DNA of 64,000 bases from Flabesymbios commensalis (taxonomy: Eukaryota > Annelida > Polychaeta > Terebellida > Flabelligeridae): assembly GCA_964017125.1 (NCBI GenBank), contig OZ024915.1, positions 19,781,185 through 19,845,184 on the forward strand, given 5' to 3'. The notes under the pieces are model-generated. The model did not search any database and was not told the origin of the DNA. It saw only the letters and a list, made by a program, of their open reading frames with translations. The position numbers were made by a program, and so were the translations under genes. Positions within the stretch are counted from its first letter, which is position 1, and every line of letters starts with the position of its first letter. Shown here one piece after another: positions 34,150-45,770 of this stretch.

Positions 34150-34278
34150 AATGTCTCAGTGCCACTATTTTTTTTGGGAGCATCCTCAAATCATTTGACT
34201 ATATGTCTAAGATGCTAAAAAAATGGGTTCGGTGAATCCTGAGGGGGGTGCATGGGAGGCCTATCTGGCCCCCGCCTA
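34150..34278 (-). repeat. Right terminal inverted repeat of the 7.6-kb transposon
   Basis: Inverted partner of the left end; contains CTCAGTGCCACTA near 34163 and the GGTGAATCCTGAGGGGGGTG block. It ends at the A before the AGC target copy. Confidence 0.75.
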
Positions 34279-34281
34279 AGC

Positions 34282-36730
34282 ATTATATATGTGGCGATGT
34301 CATAGAAGATTGCATTGATGACGATAAGGACGTGATAATAAAGCTCACACTCTGTATCGTTCGAGACATTGTATTTACAACATATATAATTAATGCATTT
34401 GCACCAAAACAAGTAGATATTGGGTTGGACAATTCAGCAGAATGCACGATCTTAGTCTGTTGCGATGCTTCATATCAGATCATTGGCATAAAGATGGGTG
34501 AGATGAGTAGATTCTAGCTAGAACATGCGCCTTTATCGGTATTCAGCAGAATTGTTATATAGACCTACCTACGATACCAACTAGAATTGTTCCTGATCAC
34601 CCAGGAATTTTCTTGTTGGTCTAAAGGGTTAATTCCCCAGAGCCTACACAAAATTGTCCGAGTCTGGGTTATACGGCTGCATGGGTCAGCTCCATCACAG
34701 ACTGATGGCTAATCCACAAACTTTGATTGAAGCATTTACAAATTGTCCATGAACTAGAACAGGCTATTGACAGGAGAAAACTTTGTCTTCAGAGGAATTG
34801 CTTATGAGTGAGTGACTATTGCTTTACGTCGCCTTGTGCGCATTATCACAATATGATATTTTATGTCAATATCTCGACACAAGAAATGATGCATATCATT
34901 TTAAGCAATACTGCACACGTACTCCATGTTTTTCAAAACGTTGATATCGATGTAATGCACAACCACGATGACAAACATCCGGCATGGTCGGAATCAGAAA
35001 TCAGTATCTCAGTTTTGATCCACAGCCGATGTTTTGTCCCGAGATGAAATGGTGTTTAAAGGCCGTAAATGTAAATGGATAACCATATTCGTTGTACAAT
35101 GTTTGCATCTCGATTAAATTTTGTGGTTAGGTCCTATGGTGTGTATTCGATCCCATCATGCTTAGCTTTCAATGAGGGATGTAGTACTGTGGAAAACAAC
35201 TATGGAAATGGTGCCCTTATTAAATGTAGTGACTGGTACATTACACAACAATCATGAATTGCTTGGTCAAAATAAACTAATCTTTGATGACCAACCTGCT
35301 TATGACAAAGCCAAAGATCGAGTTGCAGACTTGTAGTGGCCTCTTCTCAAAAAGTATTACAGTGTTATTGTTGTGATATGTGACTTCCGTGTAGTTTGTG
35401 AGAGTTATCAGGTAACACATGGAACGATGGAAGAATTCCTGTTAAATCCAGTATGTGTACCAAAGCAACACAAGCAAGCATCCATTACAAGTCTGACTAC
35501 AAAGTCCTAAGATGGCATAATAAGCTAACCAATAAAGCATTCTAGTATCATATTGGTTTCAAGCACTATATATCTTCAATAACGTTCAATGAACAATCCA
35601 TTGATTAGGGGCCCACACAACCTATGTGATTTTTCATAACTAACATGATAGAGCTTACATCAGTCTTTATCCTAACTGGTAGTGATGCTTATTGGAAGCT
35701 GGACACAGGATGAAAGATACTGGCATGGCTCAAAACACTACTCTTGTAGTGCTATGGTATGCTTGGCCCCCTTAATAACACGCGAAATGTGTACTTCTTC
35801 ATTGATCTAAAAACTTATGATTAGAGCCCATGCAACAAAAGACTTGTTGAGTATTCAAAATCTAGTAGTGCAGATACACTGTAACCTTGATACACGTATT
35901 GATATACATTTAGTGCTCACAACTTTTGCTTAAGCAAAAAAAAAGAGTATCACATATCTTAATGATGAGAGAACATCAGTCTTAAATCTGCTATATACCA
36001 GCAATACTTACACATGAACTTGTGTGTGTGCCTTTGTCATTAGCTGACAGTGGGGCAATCATGAGCTCACCATCCAAAACAACGTTTATTGTCACTGTCA
36101 GTGAAGATATTGACCACATCCAAAATTCTCCTGACCCTGTGTCAGTGTCTGTATCTTGATCGATGGACATGCACTGGTACGGAGTATGGATAAACCAACT
36201 TGTTGTTCATAAAAGATCCACAAGAGTACATTCAGTGCGACAGGAGATGATATGGAAACATTGAGCTAATGTATTGAGATAGGCTTATGCGAAACTTCAG
36301 CCAGACTAGTATGCCACAGTTGAGTTATCAATAATTGTTTTGTCTTGTACAGATGTTATGTTACTTCTCATCAACTTATTTGGTGAGAAAGATATGAATA
36401 TGTAGACTTTTAGGGAAATATTTCCTGAATGTGGATACAGTCATGATATTAGGTTTCATGCTATTCCAGACAAACTAGTGCAAGGTAAGAAAAATATTCT
36501 TCTTGGTGTTCTATTTTCATGTAAGCTATTTAAAGTACTGGCAGATTGTGACAGCACATCCTCGTCCAAAAGATTTCGAAGGCAATCAGTCTGAACTATC
36601 TTCAAACAAAGCCCTCTGCTGCTTGATCATGTTGATGGCGTTGGCCGTTAACAAGTTAATGTTGAGGATGCTTGTACACATCACCAATTAAATCTAGTAG
36701 CGCTAATGCAGAAAAGCACATTTTTTACAA
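34282..36730 (+). pseudogene. Possible decayed relative of the PIN/XPG-type transposon gene
   Basis: Near 36350 the plus strand reads TDVMLLLINLFGEKDMNM, a stop, FREIFPECGYSHDIRFHAI, and later DCDSTSSSKRFRR. This follows the order SDIFCILLHH ... TGCDSVSSFKGIGK of the nuclease at 27.5-28.7 kb and is closer to other members of that family. Upstream parts (34248-36340) contain open pieces without clear motifs. Heavily broken; its outer limits are guesses. Confidence 0.4.
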
Positions 36731-36975
36731 GGAAAGCTGAAGCACTAGTATAATTATACTGAGCAAAATATGCAATAATGGTGGAACATTATTTAGTCAG
36801 ATATTGGAATATAATAAATGACTGACTATGCTTTTGATAACAGAACACTAGCACGCCATAGGACTGCTGGCTCCCTCACAGACACTGCCAAGTACAGATT
36901 ATCCCACCTATAAAAATCACTGTATGTTATTCGTTAGCCCAATATGTCAGAGTTGTAACCATCTCATGTTCCGTG

Positions 36976-37200
36976 ATTGGTCGGCGTGACGCATTGGTAG
37001 AACGCCAGACTACCTCGCCAGTCATGTTCGAAACCAGCTAATCCTACTTGGGTCTGAGAAATATCATTGTTTCTCTATTCTCAATGTGACTAGAATATCA
37101 CACTAATGGTTGAGACCAGCTGGTTCATCCACGTTATTTTCGTGCAAGGCAACGCGCAGTGTGCTGCTTCACATATCAGTGTGTGGTCCGCATCCGCACT
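36976..37200 (+). mobile_element. tRNA-related SINE-like sequence
   Basis: GTGACGCATTGGTAGAACGC (A-box-like) and ATGTTCGAAACC (B-box-like, 37024-37035) stand about 25-30 bp apart, as in tRNA-derived SINE heads. A non-tRNA body follows (TGAGAAATATCATTGTTTC...). Unrelated to the dimeric SINE. End and target duplication not defined. Confidence 0.55.
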
Positions 37201-38262
37201 GCTGAATCAGTGAGTAATCTAATAATCAGTCTACCATCATACTAGGACCTTGTGTGCTCATATTCATATACATAGACCATATAATAACCTGATACTTCAC
37301 TGCAATCCATTGTAGATAAATCTTCAGCTATAGTGTTTGATGTACAGGTCTTCTCGTTTAATGGCTCAATGCATTAGAAAATCTATGAAAAAAAATATAT
37401 TATGGTCTTTTGACAAATTTGCAGTGGTTTGGTATTTGTTAGTCTTTGCATATTCGGAATCAGTGATTTCTAAAATGTATAAAATAAAAAAAAGATTGCG
37501 AAATTATTCGGTCAAGTATCGGCAAAACTAAACACAATTTATATTTTCCTATTGTTTCTTTGGCGGCCATTTTGAATAATATGCTTTAAAGCGCAGTGAG
37601 AGTTTGTTATCCGGCCAGGCGGGGTCCCCAGGACCCTACTGGACATGCCTGATGTGTCAAATTGCTTGTAACAAAGAAATGCAATCTAGTCATTTTTTCA
37701 TTACTTTAGCAACCCTTGGCTGGCTGACTAATACATAACTAACTAAAAATGTACTAGCAAATTGTCTAGTCATTGTTGTCTGCTTTTTGAAAATCTCAAT
37801 AGGTCAAGCGAGGAAGATATGACAGAGACCTAACTAAATAATTGTGTTTATTGTCAGTGACGGCCATTTTGGATTTGTGTTAATTAGATCAATAATAAGT
37901 TATTTTGTCAATAGGCACTCAACAATTTCCTTGAAAAGTACATACTATATTTTATTATTTTAGTAACGTTTGTCCCACAGAACAGCTTAAAAGTGTACGT
38001 TTTGTTTTTGACCTTGATTCTGCCCTATAAATTGACCTTTAGAGGTCATATAAATATTTTTGTTTTATTCACCAAATAAAACTAGATATAAATAGACACA
38101 AGCTCATTTAAATGACAAGCTCAATTACGTTCAAATATGTGCGGCACCGGCGGTTAAGGGTTTAATGGTTAATACACAAATATACGTAACAGTTGTTGTG
38201 TTGAGCTTAGATAATGTCCACTCTCTTCTGTGCGTATTCAGGAACACCTCCGGGCTGTAGAT
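37201..38262. other. No gene seen
   Basis: AT-rich DNA with GGCGGCCATTTTGAA near 37562 and ACGGCCATTTTGGA near 37860. Just left of the NAT16-like exon, 38262-38210 still reads INLQPGGVPEYAQKRVDII in a shifted frame, so it is the end of that exon. Confidence 0.45.
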
Positions 38263-38430
38263 TTATCTTCGTGTCAACTCTAAAGCAGGAAACTTTTTAA
38301 AGAGCTCTAGTAAGGTATATGCTGCCAATGCTGCAAACACTCCTGTCCCTCTAATGGCGGGGTTACTCCTTGAACCTCCGAAATTAGCACATGTTCCATT
38401 AGCAGTTACAAAAATCATGTGGAAAACAAC
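38263..38430 (-). pseudogene. NAT16-like gene, second exon (copy 2)
   Basis: After a TTATTCTCAAG acceptor it reads VVFHMIFVTANGTCANFGGS, RSNPAIRGTGVFAALAAYTL, then LELFKKFPALELTRR and a stop. NPAIRGTGVFAAL is the acetyl-CoA-binding loop (R-G-x-G-V/L) of a GNAT acetyltransferase. It starts in phase 0, exactly continuing VGEMNNRT of the exon at 44042. The stop comes from a one-base shift: the next frame gives INLQPGGVPEYAQKRV, the expected continuation. NAT16-like proteins are amino-acid (histidine) N-acetyltransferases. Here the locus is a pseudogene. Confidence 0.75.
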
Positions 38431-38535
38431 CTTGAGAATAAACAAATAATTATTTGAAATTAGGCGGATGAGTGTATGTAATATCAGGATAGCACAACAA
38501 CATTATTGGTGTTTTAATTATCAAATTTTAGTAAA

Positions 38536-38592
38536 AATGAAATGAATGGGGTTTTAGGCCACCTTTGTGCACATATAGACTAAACTGGGAAT
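38536..38592 (-). mobile_element. SINE 3' fragment
   Basis: ATGAAATGAATGGGGTTTTAGGCCACC followed by TTTGTGCACATATAGACTAA, matching the 3' end of the dimeric SINE at 5888-6184; heavily 5'-truncated. Confidence 0.75.
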
Positions 38593-38884
38593 TTGGGAAA
38601 TTTCAGCCCCAATATGATTTAGGACCTATTTAACTTCTAGTAATTGGTTATACAAGAGCTAATAAAAACGCAGAATGTCAACAGTGCTGTAGGGTTAATG
38701 CCCATACATGTATTCTATGAATTAAAATAATTAAAAAGTAATCTAAAGTTTAATAGACCTACATATTTGTGTAAACAGGATATGAGGTTTAATCCTTTTT
38801 TGTTCACATGGACCACATTACGTGGCCATAGTATGTATGCACGCCTAATAGGCCAGTCATATTGTGGCCATTTTTCGGATAACC

Positions 38885-39130
38885 TCAAAATAATTGCAAC
38901 AGACGGTTTTACACTGCGAAACGTCTCATTAGTATCCCAAGATATATATCCCGATATAGAAATGGGAAATATATATTTTTTAGGTACAAAGAAAGGTGTC
39001 GTTTTTCGTATGTTCTGGTGTCATTTTACATTTACCGCAAATCAACTAGTGGTCATTGAAGACACAATTATGGTAACTAAGTCTACTTTTTGCCTCTTCA
39101 TAGTAATCACACCATGCCAGATACATTTAA
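38885..39130 (+). repeat. Left arm of a ~245-bp inverted pair
   Basis: Matches 43690-43935 inverted over its whole length, e.g. CTGGTGTCATTTTACATTTA, GGGAAATATATATTTT and CACCAT(G/A)CCAGATACATTTAAG. Both arms, read outward from this pair, keep a similar translation (TNETF ... KP.V.IILR), so this may be an old coding exon. No confident family. Confidence 0.75.
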
Positions 39131-39949
39131 GCTATATAAACAAGAAAAAAGAAGAAAAATGTTTTAAATTTTAATAAAATTTGGTGTAATACTAACTTAT
39201 TTGAAATGGATTTTCTCCGATTATAAATACTTACAATTAGGCCTACGTACAGATCTTTTAGTCGAATCATTTTCTGTTTATTTTCTGGATAACTACAAAC
39301 AAAATACATTTTCTGTTAACGGGATGTATCTGGTTGAGGTCTGTAGTGTTTGTGAATAATACTCCTATACGGAAAGAGGAACTTTGTTGTCTGGCGGTTT
39401 TTAAAATGGTCCTGTTTTATACACAAAACAGTTTTTCAACATTTGATATGATTTGGGGTTTTTTCCCGATGTCTTGAATAAATATAATACCTTATGACAA
39501 AACTTTTAAAATAATAATTTATTTATTATTGAGATCAATATTTTTTTTTAGTTAATAAAAAATAAAAACACAATTTACTCTTCTTCGGACTCTTTATCGG
39601 CGTCGTTTTAGAGGAGAAGCCGAATTCAAACTTTACATTCTTATGATCATTGTAGTCCATGTTTCTTACTTGTGCACCTGCCAGTAGCCTACTGCAACCG
39701 GCTTTGCAATTGCACCTGATTTTCTCCAATAATTTTATGGGTGCAGGGGAGAGAGAAGTCTGGATGGGTAGCATTTTCCCATCCTTAATCTTTCAGCCCC
39801 ATTTAAATTCTTCCGGCACAAATCTGCTTGCACAGCCTTTCCAGTCTTGAGGCTGACCATGCACAGTCTGACAGGTTACTTGTTCACAAAATCGCAGATA
39901 GCGGATCATTTGGCTTTCCATTATAGAGAGAAAAATCAAATGATCCACA

Positions 39950-40945
39950 TGGCCACTCCAATACTGTTGCTCGTGTTATTAACATCACCATTGGCCCCTG
40001 CAGTACTGTTGTTTATGTTGTCAAAGTCCCTGGCTTGTCAAGCACTGCTCCTCCATCTGTTCCCAACCTCCCTTGCCCCTCCAGCACTGATTTCATGTTG
40101 TAAACAACCTCCCTGGTACCTCCAGCACTGCTACTCCTGTTGTTAACATCCTTTCTGGCCCCTCCAGCCCTGTTGCTCCTGTTGTTAACAGCCTCTCTGG
40201 TACCCCCAGCAATGTTGTTCCTGTTGCTAACAGTCTCACTAGCCCTTCCAGGACTGTTTCTCTTGTCCTCCAATACTGTTTCTCTTGTTGTTAACAGCCT
40301 CCCTGGTCCATCCAATTATGTTGCTCCTGTTGGTAACAGCTTCTCTACCCCCCAGCCAAGTCGCTCCTGTTGGTAACAGCCTCATTGGTCCCTGAAATAC
40401 TGTTGTTCCTGTTGTCAAAGTCCCTTGCCCCTCCAGCACTGATTCTCATGTTGTAAACAACCTCCCTGGTCCCTCCAGCACTATTGCTCCTTTTGTTAAC
40501 AGCCTCTCTGGCCTCTCCATCATTGTTTTTCCTACTGTTAACAGCCAACCCTATCCAACCCTATCCTCCAGGACTGTTTCTCTTGTCCTCCACGATTGTT
40601 TATCCTGTTGTTAAAAGCCTCGCTGGCTCATCCAATTGTGTTGCTCCTGTTGTTAACAGCTTCTCTGGCTCCTCCAATACTGATGCTCCTGTTGTTATCA
40701 GCCCCTCTGCCCCCCCCCCCCCTGCCCTGCTGCTCGTGGTGTTAACAGCCTCTCTGGCTCCTCCAATGATGTTGCTCCTATTGTTAACAGCCTCTCTGCC
40801 CCAGCCCTGTTTCTTCCGGTGTTGCTTCCGGTGTTAGCAGCCTCCCTGGCTCCTCCAATACTGTTGCTCCTATTGTTAACACCATCTGGCCCCTCAAATG
40901 TTGTTGCCCTTGTCGTTCACAGTCCCCCCATCCCCAATACTGTTG
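39950..40945. repeat. 42-bp minisatellite, about 23 units
   Basis: Unit approximates CCTGTTGTTAACAGCCTCTC followed by TGGCCCCTCCAGCACTGTTGCT. 42 is a multiple of three, so both strands show open frames with 14-residue periods; I do not call them genes. It lies directly before LINE-B. Confidence 0.85.
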
Positions 40946-40959
40946 CTCCTGTTGGGGAT

Positions 40960-43689
40960 TTTAAATACAAAAAACGAAAATGATTTTATTTCACTCGACA
41001 GTGATTTAATAGACGATACACGAATAAGTGATGAATTTGCATCTGCATTAAATGCAGAAAATGAATTAAAAAATCTTGGTTTTAGTCAGGAACGAACATC
41101 AATGGATAAAGGGATTAACCAGTATGGTAGAAGATTCCCAGATTTCTGTAAAACAAATACTTTATATATTGTCAATGGAAGAATAGGCTAGGACCGTTAC
41201 CACGGTCGTGTTACATGTAAAGGTAATAGTACAGTTGATTATATTGTAGCATCACCACAGCTATTTACACGTATATAACAGTTTCAAATAGATGAGCTCT
41301 CACCGTTATTTTCCGATGTACATAGCGCACTACATGTGTCGATTCATGCTCACGAATCTAATACTAAAAATGTACCTGATGTTCATCAGTCGATAATAAA
41401 AGCAGAAAGCGAATCAAATGTGATGACTCGCACAAGAAAAAGATTATATGGAATAGCCAGAAAAGGGATGAATTTGTTCACTCAATTGATACCATTAAGG
41501 TGCAGGAAATTGTACAGACTCTAACTGATAACAATAATATAAACATTGATCAAATAAGTTTTTCAATATGCAGTTTATTTGATTCGGCGGTTAAAACAAC
41601 TTTTCGAAGTAGATGTACTGAATGTTGTAGACAACCCATGGTTTAATAAAGAATGTATAAATAAGAGAACAAATTATCGCAGAGCAAGAGGTAAATATAG
41701 ACGCTCTAAGTCAGATATAGACAAAACTTTGGTTGACCAAGCTTGCAAAAAATATAAAAATACAATGAAATTAGCAAGAAAAGAGTACACAAAAAAACAA
41801 ACAGAAACTTTCCGAAGACTAAGAAAAAGTAAACCTCAAGAGTATTGGAAGCTATTAAATCCGAAACAGAAAAGGGTGTGTGACGTATCCCTTGAATCTT
41901 CTGATAAACACATTGAAAATATGCAAAATATCAATTTAGAAGATGGTATTACAGATAACGATACATGTATAAATGAACATATTAATATTAGTAATGATGT
42001 GTTGGACATGTATTTTACTGAAGCTGATGTTAAAAAGGTATAAAAATCTTAAATGTAACAAATCAAGTGGTACTGATGAACTAAGAAATGAATACTTGAA
42101 AAGTACTGAAGAAATATTGTTACCTGTATGGACACTGTTATTTAACCACATTCTGGATACGGGATCTATTCCAAGTAGTTGGCAGGTTGGTAAGATAGTT
42201 CCAATATATAAAAAAAGAGATACCAGTGAGCCAAGTAACTATAGAGCTATAACCATAAAAAGCTGTTTGGGAACACTTTTTACTCAGCTACTTAATACAC
42301 GTTTATCCTCTTTTGTTAATATCCACGAAAATCAGGCAGGTTTTCGTAAAAATCACAGTACCATAGACCATATTTTTGTTATAAAGGCTCTTTTAGATAT
42401 ATATTCTGCAAAGAAGAAAAGAAGTTGTACTGCTGTTTTGTCGACTACACGTCGGCTTTTGACACGATTTTGAATGCCGGGATGTACATAAAATTGATAA
42501 AAGAAGGAGTGACCGGTAAAATGTTTAATGTTGCGTATAAATTATACAAAAATGTAAAATCATGTGTTGGGCTGAATGGAAAGAAATCTGAATATTTCTG
42601 TTGTAATATAGGTGTACGCCAGGTCGACAGTTTATCTCCGCTTTTGTTTGCTATTTTTGTTAATGACCTTGAATCCTATCTTTTACAAGAAGGGAATAAC
42701 TATCTGTCTTTCGGTGGGGATGCAAGATTGGAAAACATGTTAAAGTTACTAATATTAATGTATGCGGACGATACAGTGATATTGGCTGACTCCCCAGATA
42801 AGCTTCAAGCAGCAATAAATGGGATGGAAAAGTATTGTGAAAAATGGAAATTGAAAGTAAATGTTAGTAAAACTAAAATAAATATATTTGGTTCTAGAAA
42901 ACATTTAGATAGAGTATACTTGTACAATAAAAAACAAATTGAAATTATTGATTACTTTAAATACCTAGGGGTTCCTTTCACACCAAATGGTAAATTTACA
43001 GAATGTAGAAAATATGTGGTGAACCAAGCTCCTAAAGCTATGTATTTGATATTAAAGAAGGCACGTATACAGAAGCTACCGATTGATGTACAACTAGACG
43101 TGTTCCATAACTTGGTACTTCCAATATTGCTTTATAGCTCAGAAGTGTGGAATATTGAAAATAATGATTTGATAATAAAATTGCATGTTAAATTCTGTAA
43201 ACACATCCTACATTGTAAAACGTCAACACCAACTTGTATGGTTTATGGAGAGCTGGGAGAAATCCCACCGTCTATCGAATTAAATGTAGAATTCTTTAGT
43301 ACTGGGCTAGTATGTTGACTAACCCAGATAAGTTGTCTAGTAGGGTCTATAATTTATTATTAATGTTGTACAATAATAATGACCACAAATCACCATGGCT
43401 AAAATATGTAGAAAACACTTTGAATGTGAATGGGCTTGGCTTCTACTGGTTGACACAAGCTGTAGATAATATTGATAGTTTTATGTATATTGTTAAAACA
43501 GGACTTACAGATCAATTCAAGCAAGAATGGTATTCTGATATTAATACACTTAGCAAATGTTGTAGTTATCGTCTATTTAAAACAGATTTTGCATTAGAGC
43601 CTTATCTACTTACCTTGTCGTATAATAATCGAATAACGTTGTGTAAATTTAGAGTTTCCGATCATAAATTAGCAATAGAATTTGTATCT
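40960..43689 (+). mobile_element. LINE-B, non-LTR retrotransposon with endonuclease tail
   Basis: Starts inside the AP-like endonuclease: NELKNLGFSQERTSMDKGIN, GRRFPDFC and GNSTVDYIVASPQLF (the last usually close to the SDH motif). Reverse transcriptase follows: QAGFRKNHSTIDHIF, VDYTSAFDTI, RQVDSLSPLLF (RQGD has become RQVD), LMYADDTVILADSP, FKYLGVPF. The C-terminal domain breaks off at about 43689, where the right inverted arm begins. Frames change near 41200, 42040 and 42460-42470, with a TGA at 43316-43318. Same group as LINE-A. Confidence 0.85.
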
Positions 43690-43935
43690 CTTAAATGTAT
43701 CTGGTATGGTGGGAGTATTATGAAGAGGCAAAAAATTGTCTCAGTTACAAAAATTGTGTCTTCAATGACCTCTAGTTGATTTGCGGTAAATGTAAAATGA
43801 CACCAGAAAATACGCCAAACGACACCTTTCTTTGTACCACAAAATATATATTTCCCATTCAGGCCGTTGATATGGCATTCTAGGGATACTAATGAGACGT
43901 TTTGCAGTGAAAAACCTTATGTTCCAATTATTTTG
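43690..43935 (-). repeat. Right arm of the ~245-bp inverted pair
   Basis: Inverted match to 38885-39130. It cuts off LINE-B at its left side and ends about 100 bp before the NAT16-like exon fragment. Confidence 0.75.
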
Positions 43936-44041
43936 AGGTATATTGATAAAATGACCTGACTATAAAAAAAATTGTATTTAGTGAAGTAATTAACTAATTA
44001 TTGTGTTTATAAAAGATAATGCAGATTCATTACTAACTCAC

Positions 44042-44104
44042 CGTTCGATTGTTCATTTCCCCCACATATAGATATCTCAATGGATTTGAGAGATATCAAT
44101 GATA
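44042..44104 (-). pseudogene. NAT16-like first coding exon, 3' part (split by insertion)
   Basis: On the minus strand it reads Y-H-stop-YLSNPLRYLYVGEMNNRT and ends at a GTGAGT donor (44041-44036). It continues in frame from CIDYLEGSY at 50183: the Tyr codon is the duplicated ATA target. The copy at 21.3 kb has CAG CGA (Gln-Arg) where this one has CAT TGA, so a stop lies two codons after the insertion point. Confidence 0.75.
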
Positions 44105-44399
44105 TAGTCCCAGAGCTAGGGGGGTTTTATTTGTGTTGAAAGGTCCATACGATCCAAGAGTTCCACCTATAGTGAAATTTTCTCAGGAATCCGAATCTGT
44201 GCGTCTTACAAAAATCATCCTGTCCAAAAGTACCGTAAAAACCCTTTAAACACTAGTACCGTCAAAATCGCAAACCGCAATTTGAAATATTGCGTATGAA
44301 GTGATTGTTTGCTAAAAATGTGTTAAATTTCTTTTAAATAATTTTTAAATTATTTATTATCACTCACATATGACACAGGCTTTTACATGAATGTAAAAT

Positions 44400-45580
44400 A
44401 TTTTGTGTCTGATCAATGACAAATGCACAATATAGCTTTAAGTTGATATTTTACCACGTAATTTTTCTCATTTTTTCTACTTTTTCAGTAAATAGGCAAA
44501 ATACTTTCTCTCAGCCGATTTTTGTACAGTATAAATGTTTAGTTTTGATTCAAACATGTTCTAGAACTATTGTTGACTTAAAATTAACCCATTTGGAATA
44601 AAAATAATGAGTTATGTGAACATATTACTCGCTTTTTTGGTTAAACGTAAAATTAGCTCGCTTTTCTTCAGACTCGGGAAAATTGACCATATCTCACATT
44701 ATTGCCCACTGAGTAGTCAGATTTTGAGCTATATCAATATATTTAATATCAATAGAAAGCTACTGGTACAGACCTTCACATGGATGTAAAATCGCTTGTG
44801 TCTGATCATTGACAAATGCACAAGAAAGCTTTAAGTTGGTATTTTAATACGTAATTTTACCTATCTGTCATACTTTTTCAGTAAATAGACAAAGTACTTT
44901 TTTCTCAGCTGATTTTTGTATAGTATAAATGTTTAGTTTTGATTCAAACATGTTCTAGAACTATTGTTGACTTAAAATTAACCTATTTGGAATAAAAATA
45001 ATGAGTTATGTGAACATATTACATGCTTTTTTGGCTGAACGTAAAATGTGCGCGATTTTCTTTGGGCTCAGGAAAATTGTATGTATCTCACAGTTTTGCC
45101 CAATGAGTAGTCAAATTTTGAGCTATATCAATATATTTGATATCAATAGAAAGCCACTGGCACAGGCCACGGATGTAAAATATGTTGTGTCTAATCGTTG
45201 AAAAATGCACAAGAGAGCTTGAAGTTGGTACTTTAACACTTTATTTTATCTATTTTTCATTCTTTTTCAGTACAAAGTCAAAATACTTTTCTCTCAACTG
45301 ATTTTTGTGTATAAAAATATTAAGTTTTGATTCAAACATGTTCTAGAATAGAATTGTTGTTGACTTAAAATTAACCTATTTGGAATAAAAAATAATGAGC
45401 TGTTTGAACATATTACTCAATTTTTGGGTTGGATGTATAATTTGGCACTTTTCTTCCAGCCCGGAGAAATTGACAGTGTTTCACATTTTTGCACAATGAA
45501 TACCGGGTATCCAAAATAAAAAAAAATTGTACAAACATCTTTGATATCAGGAAAAAGTAACTATCAAGGGCCTTAACTTG
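44400..45580 (+). repeat. ~390-bp units, left arm (three)
   Basis: Marked by ACATGTTCTAGAA near 44553, 44947 and 45332. Each unit carries a similar small open frame (MSYVNILxAFL...SQILSYINIFxINRK). The third unit is more diverged. Confidence 0.85.
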
Positions 45581-45770
45581 GATACATAATATTTTATTTC
45601 TGTTGAAGACGAAATGTACAAATATTAAGTGCTAACTTTGTATTTTATTCATCCATTTGAACAATTTCCAACGTTTTCTTAGTCAATAGCAGCAAGACTT
45701 CTCACTCATGTTAACTTTATATGGTATAAATGTTTGCTAATAACTTTTACATTCTCTGGAGCCATTTTTT

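Larger units (their letters stand above)
26659..34278 (-). mobile_element. 7.6-kb DNA transposon with PIN/XPG-type nuclease (Academ-like?)
   Basis: Ends are inverted. The left starts TAGTCTGGGGGCCAG, the right (reverse complement) TAGGCGGGGGCCAG. Both then share CCCATGCACCCCCCTCAGGA and a looser match to about 125 bp, including AAAGTGGCACTGAG-type words. A 3-bp target duplication AGC lies at 26656-26658 and 34279-34281. All genes are on the minus strand: a zinc-finger N-terminal region (partly duplicated), a DDE-like core, then a PIN/XPG-like nuclease. From memory, Academ DNA transposons have 3-4-bp target duplications and can carry an XPG-type domain, so that superfamily fits best. I am not certain. 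Confidence 0.75.

Noticed and set aside
34248-34517. Possible retroelement RNase H or BEL-like piece (VCCDASYQ)
   Set aside because: A single short word; no flanking retroelement motifs or terminal repeats.
34808-35060. SINE resembling the GAGTGAGTGA... family of gastropods
   Set aside because: Only the first ~30 bp look similar and no clear B box or tail is present.
38767-39174. 135-codon plus-strand frame as a gene
   Set aside because: It overlaps an inverted-repeat arm whose partner lacks that frame; no domain seen.
39847-40837. Leu/Pro/Ser-rich and Asn/Ser/Gly-rich frames on both strands
   Set aside because: By-products of a 42-bp minisatellite, a multiple of three.
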